25,059 bases of DNA from a virus. The translations under genes and the position numbers were made by a program. Below the pieces are notes generated by a model. It saw only the letters and a program-made list of their open reading frames with translations. It made no database searches and was not told the DNA's origin. The DNA is taken from the IMG/VR virus record IMGVR_UViG_3300044678_002595, positions 1-25,059 of that record; one strand, 5' to 3'. How positions within the stretch are numbered: position 1 is the first letter of the stretch; every line of letters begins with the position of its first letter. Positions 5,347-12,160 of this stretch are shown in pieces.

Positions 5347-5854
5347 ACCAGTGAACGCACCCGCACCGGACCACAATCTTTCCGTGTTTCTTCTCAAGGC
5401 GTTCCCCAGTCCAACCATCGAGGATATGGACCTGTCGGGTTCCAGCGGTGCCAATCTCGTCGTGGTGAGCCCCTTTATGCCGCGCTTTTAACCCTGCAAA
5501 GGAGCACTCTAGCTCTGGTCCTAACTCATTCGGGAGAATCGCAACCGCCCAGTTTTGGGTATCGCTTTCAGGCTTCCAGACAAACCCGCGCTTAGGTCCA
5601 TCAACTGGGTTCCGAGCCCCACATTTGACTTCTAAGGGCTCTTTGTTTTCAACGAGTACAATCGGTGTCGGGGTTGCGGTCGGTGCCACTGTCGGGGCAA
5701 CTAGGGGCTCTGTCGTCGGCGTGGGATTCGGTGCAACCGATGGCTCGGCAGAATTCTTGGAGTGACGTTGAATCGCACTTAAGACCTGTTCGGCCACTTT
5801 CAGATGCTCTGCCGAACAAGCGGTTAGAAGTATCAGGGGAATCAGTTTTTTCAT
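5315..5854 (-). CDS. Putative lipoprotein with Pro/Thr-rich stalk
   Basis: I start at ATG 5852-5854, with AGAGGCAAAAG upstream, because it gives a proper signal peptide: MKKLIPLILLTAC, with lipobox LTAC and lipidated Cys13. The +2 residue is Ser, so outer-membrane sorting is expected in a Gram-negative host. Residues about 40-75 form a Pro/Thr/Ala/Val-rich stalk (NPTPTTEPLVAPTVAPTAT). A C-terminal domain of about 95 residues follows, with four Cys (in VKCG, LECS and RCGC), the motif GFVWKPESDTQNWAV and a beta-rich pattern. Its position at the end of the lysis run allows an o-spanin-like role, but it is longer and more domain-like than usual o-spanins. Superinfection exclusion at the envelope is another possibility. 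It overlaps the convergent regulator gene by 32 bases. Confidence 0.65.
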   Translation of the reverse strand: MKKLIPLILLTACSAEHLKVAEQVLSAIQRHSKNSAEPSVAPNPTPTTEPLVAPTVAPTATPTPIVLVENKEPLEVKCGARNPVDGPKRGFVWKPESDTQNWAVAILPNELGPELECSFAGLKARHKGAHHDEIGTAGTRQVHILDGWTGERLEKKHGKIVVRCGCVHWSIPRPSKRVD

Positions 5855-5871
5855 CGCTTTTGCCTCTAAAA

Positions 5872-5958
5872 CCCCTCCCCTCACCTCTCGGGGGACCCTC
5901 TCCACCCACTTTTTGACTAAATCCGAGCCAGAAAGGAGCGGGAGAGGGTAGGGGAGAG
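5872..5958. repeat. Imperfect REP-like palindrome
   Basis: ACCCTCTCC (5895-5903) is the exact complement of GGAGAGGGT (5941-5949), and the outer arms CCCTCCCCT (5873-5881) and AGGGGAGAG (5950-5958) pair at eight of nine positions. The right arm abuts the stop codon of the 18-residue peptide gene. The C/T-rich composition resembles dispersed REP-type palindromes of bacterial chromosomes rather than the phage's own sequence. On the minus strand the structure ends with TTTT, so it could also act as a weak terminator or mRNA stabiliser. Confidence 0.55.
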
Positions 5959-6015
5959 TTACTTCTTGCCACCCTTGCCGCTTTTTTTACCGCCTTTCTT
6001 TCCGCCGCACGCCAT
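5959..6015 (-). CDS. Tiny Lys/Gly-rich peptide, 18 aa
   Basis: An 18-residue frame (MACGGKKGGKKSGKGGKK, then TAA) starts at ATG 6013-6015. It is preceded by a perfect AGGAGG site at 6021-6026 (minus strand), which overlaps the stop codon of the holin candidate gene. The strong site at ideal spacing, the seamless packing against its neighbour and the patterned composition (eight Lys, seven Gly, one Cys) argue that it is translated. A +8 peptide with a Cys at position 3 could bind nucleic acid or membrane surfaces. Its role is unknown. Because it lies in the lysis cassette, a lysis-regulatory or membrane-active role is possible, as is a small virion protein. Confidence 0.6.
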   Translation of the reverse strand: MACGGKKGGKKSGKGGKK

Positions 6016-6023
6016 AAAGCCTC

Positions 6024-6206
6024 CTATTTTTTGCTTGAGAAAAACTGAACCAATTTCAAAATAGTTCCGACTAGTGCCAGGACCAGCCCGATTGGCTCAC
6101 CGACTCCGATGAGATTCGCGGGTAGGTCAATCGTCTGAGCGAGAGACAGAAGCCCTGCACTTGATGCGAAACTGGCATTTGCTACTGCATTTGTTTTATC
6201 TGACAT
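6024..6206 (-). CDS. Holin candidate, 60 aa
   Basis: The 60-residue product has a polar, Ala/Ser-rich N-terminus and a hydrophobic stretch from about residue 26 to 56 (including GEPIGLVLALVGTILKLVQF), ending in SSKK. A Lys-ended single hydrophobic segment in a tiny protein encoded directly after the lysozyme gene fits a class III-like holin or pinholin. The start, ATG 6204-6206, has a GGGGAT site, and the gene overlaps the lysozyme gene by 11 bases, as coupled lysis genes often do. Small membrane proteins diverge so fast that the assignment rests on context and topology; the coiled-coil/TM protein at 6581-6967 is a rival candidate. Confidence 0.65.
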   Translation of the reverse strand: MSDKTNAVANASFASSAGLLSLAQTIDLPANLIGVGEPIGLVLALVGTILKLVQFFSSKK

Positions 6207-6639
6207 AAATCCCCGTTCTCATCATTTCAGCTAATCTGCGGGCGCGTTTCCCTGTTTGCTTCGCCCACCTTGAGTTTAGCATGTGATCGGCGGCCTCTGC
6301 CCATTTTTTTTCTCTGACGGCGGCAAGGGTATCGGTAAACTTGGCAAAGCCTCCGGCCCCCATCTGAAACACCATCGAGGTCAAAACATCTTGTCTCACT
6401 TCGTCCATCTCGCCCCAAACTGGACCAACTACTTTCTCAGCAGAGCCTTGGGATTTCGCGATATCGTGTCTTAGCTGAACAAAGATGGCTTGATCACAAA
6501 GGCCGTTTGCTTCTAGATTAAAACCCACGCCGATGGTAAGCTTCCCCCGCGGGCAGGTGTACATACGATTGTGGAACCCCTCATCTCGAATGAGCATCTT
6601 CATCAACGGCGTGTTCTCTAACGATTTCAAATCGGCCAT
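6196..6639 (-). CDS. Endolysin, T4-type lysozyme (GH24 muramidase)
   Basis: The 147-residue protein cleaves the glycan strands of peptidoglycan (N-acetylmuramidase). It shows the GH24 catalytic layout E-8aa-D/C-5aa-T: Glu20 in RDEGF, Cys29 in YTCPRG and Thr35 in KLTIGVGFN. The C-terminal half follows T4 lysozyme closely in pattern (MVFQMGAGGFAKF, then WAEAADHMLNSRWAKQT, then RARRLAEMMRTG). The length is close to T4 lysozyme (164). There is no signal peptide, so it needs a holin, a candidate for which is encoded next. The start at 6637-6639 has a CAGGGATGA site. The first 59 bases overlap the end of the upstream gene in another frame. The Asp position is Cys, a known variant within GH24. Confidence 0.93.
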   Translation of the reverse strand: MADLKSLENTPLMKMLIRDEGFHNRMYTCPRGKLTIGVGFNLEANGLCDQAIFVQLRHDIAKSQGSAEKVVGPVWGEMDEVRQDVLTSMVFQMGAGGFAKFTDTLAAVREKKWAEAADHMLNSRWAKQTGKRARRLAEMMRTGIYVR

Positions 6640-6967
6640 TTTTCATCCCTGCGCTGTAGCCTAAAAGGTTAAGGATAAGAAGCGTCACGGCAAGCGTAAA
6701 GCCCCCGACTTGTATCAAGTGTGCTGGTCGATGGCTCTGAATCGCTTGTGTTGTGAGTGACGTTATCTGCGATATTAACGCGCTCTGGCGAGTCTCGATA
6801 GCGGCTAAATCCGAGCGAATCTCAGCAACGCTTTGAGCCTGTAAGGTTAAGCTCGTTGGCAAGGTGGAAAGAGCGGTCACATTCCGCGTTAGTTCGACGA
6901 TGGCCTCCGTCTGAGTCCGAAGGTGCTCGACAACATCGCAAAGGTTTACCCGTTCTTCCTCGGTCAT
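6581..6967 (-). CDS. Coiled-coil protein with C-terminal membrane span, 128 aa
   Basis: Residues 1-80 are a polar coiled-coil-like region (VVEHLRTQTEAIVEL ... VAEIRSDLAAIETRQ). One hydrophobic span follows at about 85-105 (IQVGGFTLAVTLLILNLLGY), then a charged tail of about 22 residues. The start lies directly against the tail fibre stop (TTA 6968-6970), and the end overlaps the lysozyme gene by 59 bases. The layout is the reverse of a typical i-spanin, whose membrane span is N-terminal. It could be a holin or antiholin, a membrane-linked lysis regulator, or a tail-associated membrane protein. I do not assign a function. Confidence 0.6.
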   Translation of the reverse strand: MTEEERVNLCDVVEHLRTQTEAIVELTRNVTALSTLPTSLTLQAQSVAEIRSDLAAIETRQSALISQITSLTTQAIQSHRPAHLIQVGGFTLAVTLLILNLLGYSAGMKNGRFEIVREHAVDEDAHSR

Positions 6968-8221
6968 TTATGCCCCCTCTAAAACTGCGATTCTAGCCTC
7001 CAGTGATTCGACAGTTGAGCTAAGTTCCTTTACGGCTTTGACAAGCACCGGAATCAATCGGCTGTAATCCATCGCTAGTTTTGTGAGGGTAGGATCTTCT
7101 CCTTGAATAACTTCTTTTGTGTCGTAAACTGCTTCGGGAATAATGCTAATTACTTCTTGAGCAATGAACCCCAACTGCGGAGTGGCTGGGTCGGCTTTAT
7201 ATTTGAACGAGCAAGGTTCTAGTTGCGTTATTTCATTCAACCCATAATGAAGAGGGGACACATCTTCTTTTAACCGAATATCCGAAGTTTGGGTTCCAAC
7301 AATCGTCCCTCCTGTTGTTCCTATATTGGATTCAGAAGTTGATGTCCTCAAAACATCCGTGTTGTCGTGCCATAAACTATTAAATTGCCCGTCTTCGGCT
7401 TGAAGTCTTACCGCTCCACATGCATCGGTAATTCCTGAGTGCTTGTAAGCAAGGATCTGAGCCCATCGCGTATTCGAGCCGACTTTGCCTTGTGCGACCA
7501 CATCCGCAAACTCAGTATCGGCAATGCTATCGCTTGCTACTTTTAACCGATGAGATCCGCTCGGCTTGTAAAAGTACTCTTGAGTAATGGCAGGCAAGCC
7601 ATCATCAGTATTTGTCCCGACGAGAAGATTGCCACCGGACGTAACCCGAGCCCGTTCTATTGCCGAAGTAAAAAGGGTAATCGCACTCGCATCTGAACCA
7701 TAAAGGCTAAGGGTACCTGTCCCGCGATGGACTAATTCAGAATTTGCGTTCGCGCCGCCACCACGAATGAAGCGACACCCATAATCTGAATAGGTGGTAT
7801 CTCCGATAAGATCGACGTAAGCATTTCCGGAGCCTGTTCGCCCTTCCCCGATGTTTACGGAACAATCTTGGGTAGTCGTAGCCGCAGATCCGACGGTAAT
7901 ACCTGCTGCGGCATTAGTAACGCTTAATGATCCAGTTGAAAGCGAAGTGTTAATCTGGCCAAGCGTTGCATACTGGTCCGATGCTGTGGCGTTCCCTACG
8001 CCCGTATGCTTAAACCCCGCCATGGGCTGATTGCCCGTTGCCGCCTTAGAGCCGTTTGCCTTGACACAATCAGTCAAAGCTGTGGCAACGTCATTCATCT
8101 CGGCATCGTGCTCTGTCGCGGAGATTATGGGGTTCGCTTGCGCCGCTCTTTGAGTCCAGAGAGTGCTTCCGCTCAAAGTGCCGTTAGTTCTTGTGTAGTT
8201 TCCGCTGCCGTCAAAGCCCAT
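6968..8221 (-). CDS. Tail fibre/spike with C-terminal S74 chaperone domain
   Basis: The 417-residue protein has a typical podovirus fibre N-terminus (GSGNYTRTNGTLSGSTLW ... ISATEHDAEMNDVATAL), which attaches the fibre to the virion. A Gly/Ser/Thr-rich beta-structured shaft follows. The last 105 residues are an intramolecular chaperone (endosialidase-type, peptidase S74) beginning at about Ser313 with SDIRLKEDVSPL. It continues LNEITQLEPCSFKYK and LGFIAQEVISIIPEAV, and closes with a coiled coil (LSSTVESLEARIAVLEGA). S74 domains trimerise the fibre and then cut themselves off at the conserved Ser. Its likely role is receptor binding. A strong GGAGGAAT site precedes the start. The gene is last in the tail module and abuts the lysis genes. 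Confidence 0.9.
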   Translation of the reverse strand: MGFDGSGNYTRTNGTLSGSTLWTQRAAQANPIISATEHDAEMNDVATALTDCVKANGSKAATGNQPMAGFKHTGVGNATASDQYATLGQINTSLSTGSLSVTNAAAGITVGSAATTTQDCSVNIGEGRTGSGNAYVDLIGDTTYSDYGCRFIRGGGANANSELVHRGTGTLSLYGSDASAITLFTSAIERARVTSGGNLLVGTNTDDGLPAITQEYFYKPSGSHRLKVASDSIADTEFADVVAQGKVGSNTRWAQILAYKHSGITDACGAVRLQAEDGQFNSLWHDNTDVLRTSTSESNIGTTGGTIVGTQTSDIRLKEDVSPLHYGLNEITQLEPCSFKYKADPATPQLGFIAQEVISIIPEAVYDTKEVIQGEDPTLTKLAMDYSRLIPVLVKAVKELSSTVESLEARIAVLEGA

Positions 8222-8226
8222 TTTTT

Positions 8227-10425
8227 TTATTCCTCCGTTGCAGTTCTGCTAGCCACTTTTGACACAACGCTTGATTGTGGTTTTAGGATCTCGATTAAGG
8301 TATCAACGCCTTTTTGATTGCTTGTTAGTCGCTTGATGTATGGCGACAACTTTTGAATCATTTGAGCGGCTTCTGGTCCGCTGCTGTAAATGATGTTGCT
8401 CATCTCTCTTATCGCTGCATCATCCAAACCTAAGCTCCCCCCTTGCGATTCCATAAAAAGGCTTGCCATTTTTCGTGGAAAGTTCGTTACGGTATCGTAA
8501 ATAGCTTGAGTTAGCGTCGTTAATTCCTTATCGTTAATAGCCCGAGCACCTGTTCGGCTACCGCGAAGAATTTTCCCCGCGCTTTCTAACATCTGTACTT
8601 CTTGATCAAGCCCTTGGCGGATAGATTGAGAGGTTTTCTCACCAACAACTGAACCTATTTTCTTCCGAGTAGCTGGACCTCGGCGGATAGCCTTTACTAG
8701 TTCAGTTCCGCCTTTTTCTCCGCCTTTTCGCTCAAGTTCAACTCTTAATGCCGACGCTAGACCTTGCTTCCCTTCTTCGCCTAATCTGCTTCCTACTGCT
8801 TTCGATATTTTATCAACAAATTGGGGTGAGGTAGTAGAGTTTAAAAGGGTTGAGCCCACCTTGTCGGGAGACTGGACGACCAAATTTTCTACTATTAATC
8901 GCTCCGGTTCGGACAGCCCACTAACCTCTTCAAACAATGCTCGATATTGAGCATCTGCCGCCTTATAGCCTGGGTTCAATGCTTCTAACTCGTCCTCAAT
9001 CGCCGTGCGCAGCCGCTTTGCTAGCTTGATATCTTTTGCCCCTGCGATTGTTCGATCTTTTGTTCTTTCAATAAATTTTAAATGGCTAACAAATTTCTTC
9101 GCGGATTCTTGTGAGTATCTATCTCCCGGGAAAGCTGGAGTAATAATATCTTTGAAATATTCCTTTGCTTGGCGTTCATCCATTAGCTTAGTTAATCGCT
9201 CACTCGGCTCGCCCTTAAACATTTCAAGATAAGCCCCGCCGCCTCTTGCTTGTACCTCTGCGTCTACGCTTTCTTTAAAGCTTTTAAGAGCTTTTTGCCC
9301 TTGAGCAGCTCCAATCTCAAATTGATTTTCTGGTGATATTTTATCGAGAATTTTACCAATCCGACCCCTCATTACTTCCTGCTCGCCTTCAAACCCTTTC
9401 TTACCAATACGGCCCATTAATGCTTCACTTGCAATTGGAGCCCCCGCTGGTCTTTGTGCAAGAATATCCGCTAAGTCCATTGCCCCAGTTTTTTGCGTCG
9501 GAAAATATTCAGATTCAAATAACAGCTGTTCCGGTCGCCCCCCAGCTATTGCTTCCTGTTGAGCTTTTAAGGCTTGTTCTGGATCAAACCCGCGCTTGGC
9601 TAGCTGTTGCGCTGTGGCTTTTTCCATTGTCGTAAGTCCGGCTTTTCCTTTGGTCGGTAAGTTGCCAACCGCTCCTCGTTGCTGGCGTATTAGTTCTTGC
9701 GCTTGTTCTGCCGTTTCGGGAGCTGCGCCTTTTAATGCTGTAATGATTGGTGACAATACATCTTGACCAGCTTCTAAAAGAGCTTGTGCTGGTCGAGTTT
9801 TGGCAAGATATCCTGCTGTGTTTAAAGCTGCGCCTACAACTGCAGGAGCAGCTGCGCCAACTCCTGCACCAAATACGGCACTGGGAAGTCTTTGACTGAC
9901 AGACTCTAATGGAGATGCCTGCTCGCTAGGTTCTGCCAGCCCCGCACCTGTAAGAGATCCCCCAAGTGCGCCAGAAACGTAAGGCCGTTCGAGAATCATT
10001 TGCCCGATTGTTGGAATATAACTCCCCGCTTTTTTTGCACCGGCCGCAACTAACCCGCCAGCTAAACTAGGGACGTTTGCAAGTACTTGTCCGGCTATCG
10101 CTTTGCCATATGCCTCGCGTTCGGCTTCTTTTGCTTGTTCTCTGTAGCTTTGCTGCTGGCTTGCCACGTCCATCTCAGCGGGAGAACCACCGAGTAAAGT
10201 ACCAATCTTTTGCCCCAATACGTCTGCTCTTGCTGCTAGTTCTTCACCAAACGGCAAGCCCTGCAATCCCGCTGCGCCTAGTTTGTTTAATGCAACGCTT
10301 GGCGTGTCAGTTGGCGCAAATTGCCACCATGCCCGAGCGTCTTCGCCCGTCAAAAGTTGGGTACTTTCAACTGGCACAAGTTCAGTCGTCCCGTCCTCGT
10401 TGAGCACTTCATAAAAATCAGCCAT
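8227..10425 (-). CDS. Putative internal virion (DNA ejection) protein, 732 aa
   Basis: The large 732-residue protein has an N-terminal polar region. Gly/Ala-rich hydrophobic stretches follow at residues about 108-132 (AIAGQVLANVPSLAGGLVAA), 148-164 and 181-207 (AVFGAGVGAAAPAVVGAALN). A long helical, charged body lies beyond about 240. Membrane-active Gly/Ala segments followed by a helical body, in a gene just before the fibre, are what podovirus ejection proteins look like. These are packaged in the head and leave with the DNA to build a channel across the envelope. No lytic transglycosylase motif is visible. The start is at 10425 with TAGGAAT; the gap to the preceding gene is seven bases. 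The assignment is by composition, size and context. Confidence 0.6.
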   Translation of the reverse strand: MADFYEVLNEDGTTELVPVESTQLLTGEDARAWWQFAPTDTPSVALNKLGAAGLQGLPFGEELAARADVLGQKIGTLLGGSPAEMDVASQQQSYREQAKEAEREAYGKAIAGQVLANVPSLAGGLVAAGAKKAGSYIPTIGQMILERPYVSGALGGSLTGAGLAEPSEQASPLESVSQRLPSAVFGAGVGAAAPAVVGAALNTAGYLAKTRPAQALLEAGQDVLSPIITALKGAAPETAEQAQELIRQQRGAVGNLPTKGKAGLTTMEKATAQQLAKRGFDPEQALKAQQEAIAGGRPEQLLFESEYFPTQKTGAMDLADILAQRPAGAPIASEALMGRIGKKGFEGEQEVMRGRIGKILDKISPENQFEIGAAQGQKALKSFKESVDAEVQARGGGAYLEMFKGEPSERLTKLMDERQAKEYFKDIITPAFPGDRYSQESAKKFVSHLKFIERTKDRTIAGAKDIKLAKRLRTAIEDELEALNPGYKAADAQYRALFEEVSGLSEPERLIVENLVVQSPDKVGSTLLNSTTSPQFVDKISKAVGSRLGEEGKQGLASALRVELERKGGEKGGTELVKAIRRGPATRKKIGSVVGEKTSQSIRQGLDQEVQMLESAGKILRGSRTGARAINDKELTTLTQAIYDTVTNFPRKMASLFMESQGGSLGLDDAAIREMSNIIYSSGPEAAQMIQKLSPYIKRLTSNQKGVDTLIEILKPQSSVVSKVASRTATEE

Positions 10426-10432
10426 AGTATTC

Positions 10433-12157
10433 CTATCGTCTTACAATGCCAATTACAGGGCGGCGATCTGGGGTGTATCCCATAAGTTTGGGGTTTTTTG
10501 TTATGGGCGTAGTGGTTTGAGTTCCAAACGGTTCGACAGGTTGCTTCGGTTGTTTTACATATCCTGTCGGCACGCCACCAATCCCTTTTGCTTGGTTAAT
10601 TGAATCCAATGCGCTGCCTACAACTTCAAAAGGGTCAGTTTCGGGGATAGCTCGCTGCACTGCGTTAATTAGTTTGTCGCCCTGTAAAAAGCTCTCGTAA
10701 GTTGGCTTTACTTCATTTTCTAAGTAATCAAACGCCGCGTTTTGCTGAGCTTTTACGTATGCCCCTGTAGTTTTTAGGAGGGCATCCAAACTATCAACAG
10801 GAATTTCATTCCGTCCGAACACGCTTGCAACTAACCGACCAGGGGCACTGTTCCACCACATACTATCGGGGATAAGAGCTTGTGCGGCTTCGCCTTCGTT
10901 TACGCTTAATCCAGGTTCAATAGCGTTAATCGCAAGTTTCGCAAGTTGCACCCTATCCTGCGGCTTTATTCTTCCGTTCGGACGTTTTGCAATTTCTGTG
11001 GTTAATGCAGCAAGCTTATTAAGAGTGGAGCTTTGTCCGCGTAGTTTTTCTACGTTTTGCTTATAGCCTTCACTGGTTTGAATATCTTTTAATTGGCTTG
11101 CAAAATTTTGTTCTTCTTTAGATGTTTGTTCGCGTTCTGCTATGCCTCTTTTCCTTTCTGCTTCTTTAATAGTAGCCGCTCTTATTTCTTCCAAAGTTTG
11201 AGGCGGTTTGCCATAGGTCCCTGGCTGTTCACTTGGTGGAGTTATTTTTTGTCCCAATAACCTTGACGCTTCTTCATATTGAGATGACGGTGTCGCTTGT
11301 ATATTAATCCCCTCTGGTCCTTGAATACTTGGCTGTTCTGCTCGAGCTGGAGCTGCAACGCTTGGAGCAATTATCGACGGCATTTTCGCGGTTGATTCCG
11401 TTCTGGAGGTAGGAAGAGTTATTCCCCTTTTCTCAAACTCACTTCTGAATGGTTCCAATATTGCCGCCCTTTCTTGTTCTTGCTGACTCATCAATATTCG
11501 CGCTTGTTGTGGTCTAAGTTCTGGCGCAGTCCCTTCTTTTTCGGCAATGGTAAGGGCATCCAGATAGGTGAGAGGTTGGCCGCCTGACTTTTGCGCAATA
11601 TCCATCATTTTGAACTGTCTTTCTTGTTCAGCTTTGACTGCACCGGCCTCAGCTGCCTGCATCTTTGACCCCAATTCGAGAATCTGACTTGCTTGGTTCG
11701 GATACTTGTTCATCAATCCAAACAATGCCGCCGATTTCGATTGTGGCGCTGGGGGAGGGACGATTCCATCTTCTAATGTTTTGCCAAGTAAACTTTCTGG
11801 GTATTCCCCTTTCTTTATTGGCTTTCCTGTATAGGTGCCTTGTCCGCTAAGAATAGCCGCTAAATCTTGCCCTAGCCCTCGCTTCTCAGAGGCTTGCAAT
11901 TGAGAACCAGCAATCTGACCTGCGCCACCAAGAAGCCCTGCAAGCAAGTTAAAACGGTTTGCCTTGCGGATATCCTCATCAAGAGCCCCTGCGCCTGGAA
12001 CCATCTCTACCCGAGAGGCAAGTTTACCGACTCCTTCGAGGATAGAGCCCCAATCAAGGCCACTACTAGACGGTGCTGACGGTGCAGAAGAGCCACCGCC
12101 CCCGAACAAAGACGAGCCTACGTTGATGATAGTTGGTATCCAATCTGCGATGCCCAT
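10433..12157 (-). CDS. Putative internal virion/ejection-type protein, 574 aa
   Basis: The N-terminus is Gly/Ser-rich and weakly hydrophobic (IINVGSSLFGGGGSS), followed by LLAGLLGGAGQIAGSQL at about 72-88. The middle is long, helical and Gln/Glu-rich, with Pro-rich linkers between residues about 250 and 330. The last 200 residues are probably globular. The gene starts at ATG 12157 behind GAGGAG, three bases past the previous stop, and is followed by the 732-residue protein. Position between the gp10-like hub and the fibre, together with Gly/Ala segments, suggests a virion protein ejected with the DNA. I recognise no catalytic motif. Confidence 0.5.
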   Translation of the reverse strand: MGIADWIPTIINVGSSLFGGGGSSAPSAPSSSGLDWGSILEGVGKLASRVEMVPGAGALDEDIRKANRFNLLAGLLGGAGQIAGSQLQASEKRGLGQDLAAILSGQGTYTGKPIKKGEYPESLLGKTLEDGIVPPPAPQSKSAALFGLMNKYPNQASQILELGSKMQAAEAGAVKAEQERQFKMMDIAQKSGGQPLTYLDALTIAEKEGTAPELRPQQARILMSQQEQERAAILEPFRSEFEKRGITLPTSRTESTAKMPSIIAPSVAAPARAEQPSIQGPEGINIQATPSSQYEEASRLLGQKITPPSEQPGTYGKPPQTLEEIRAATIKEAERKRGIAEREQTSKEEQNFASQLKDIQTSEGYKQNVEKLRGQSSTLNKLAALTTEIAKRPNGRIKPQDRVQLAKLAINAIEPGLSVNEGEAAQALIPDSMWWNSAPGRLVASVFGRNEIPVDSLDALLKTTGAYVKAQQNAAFDYLENEVKPTYESFLQGDKLINAVQRAIPETDPFEVVGSALDSINQAKGIGGVPTGYVKQPKQPVEPFGTQTTTPITKNPKLMGYTPDRRPVIGIVRR

Positions 12158-12160
12158 TGC

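Noticed and set aside
5649-5972. Minus-strand frame of 107 residues and plus-strand frame 5665-5916
   Set aside because: Both run through the palindrome and the lipoprotein gene in other frames, and have no ribosome binding site or sensible protein pattern.
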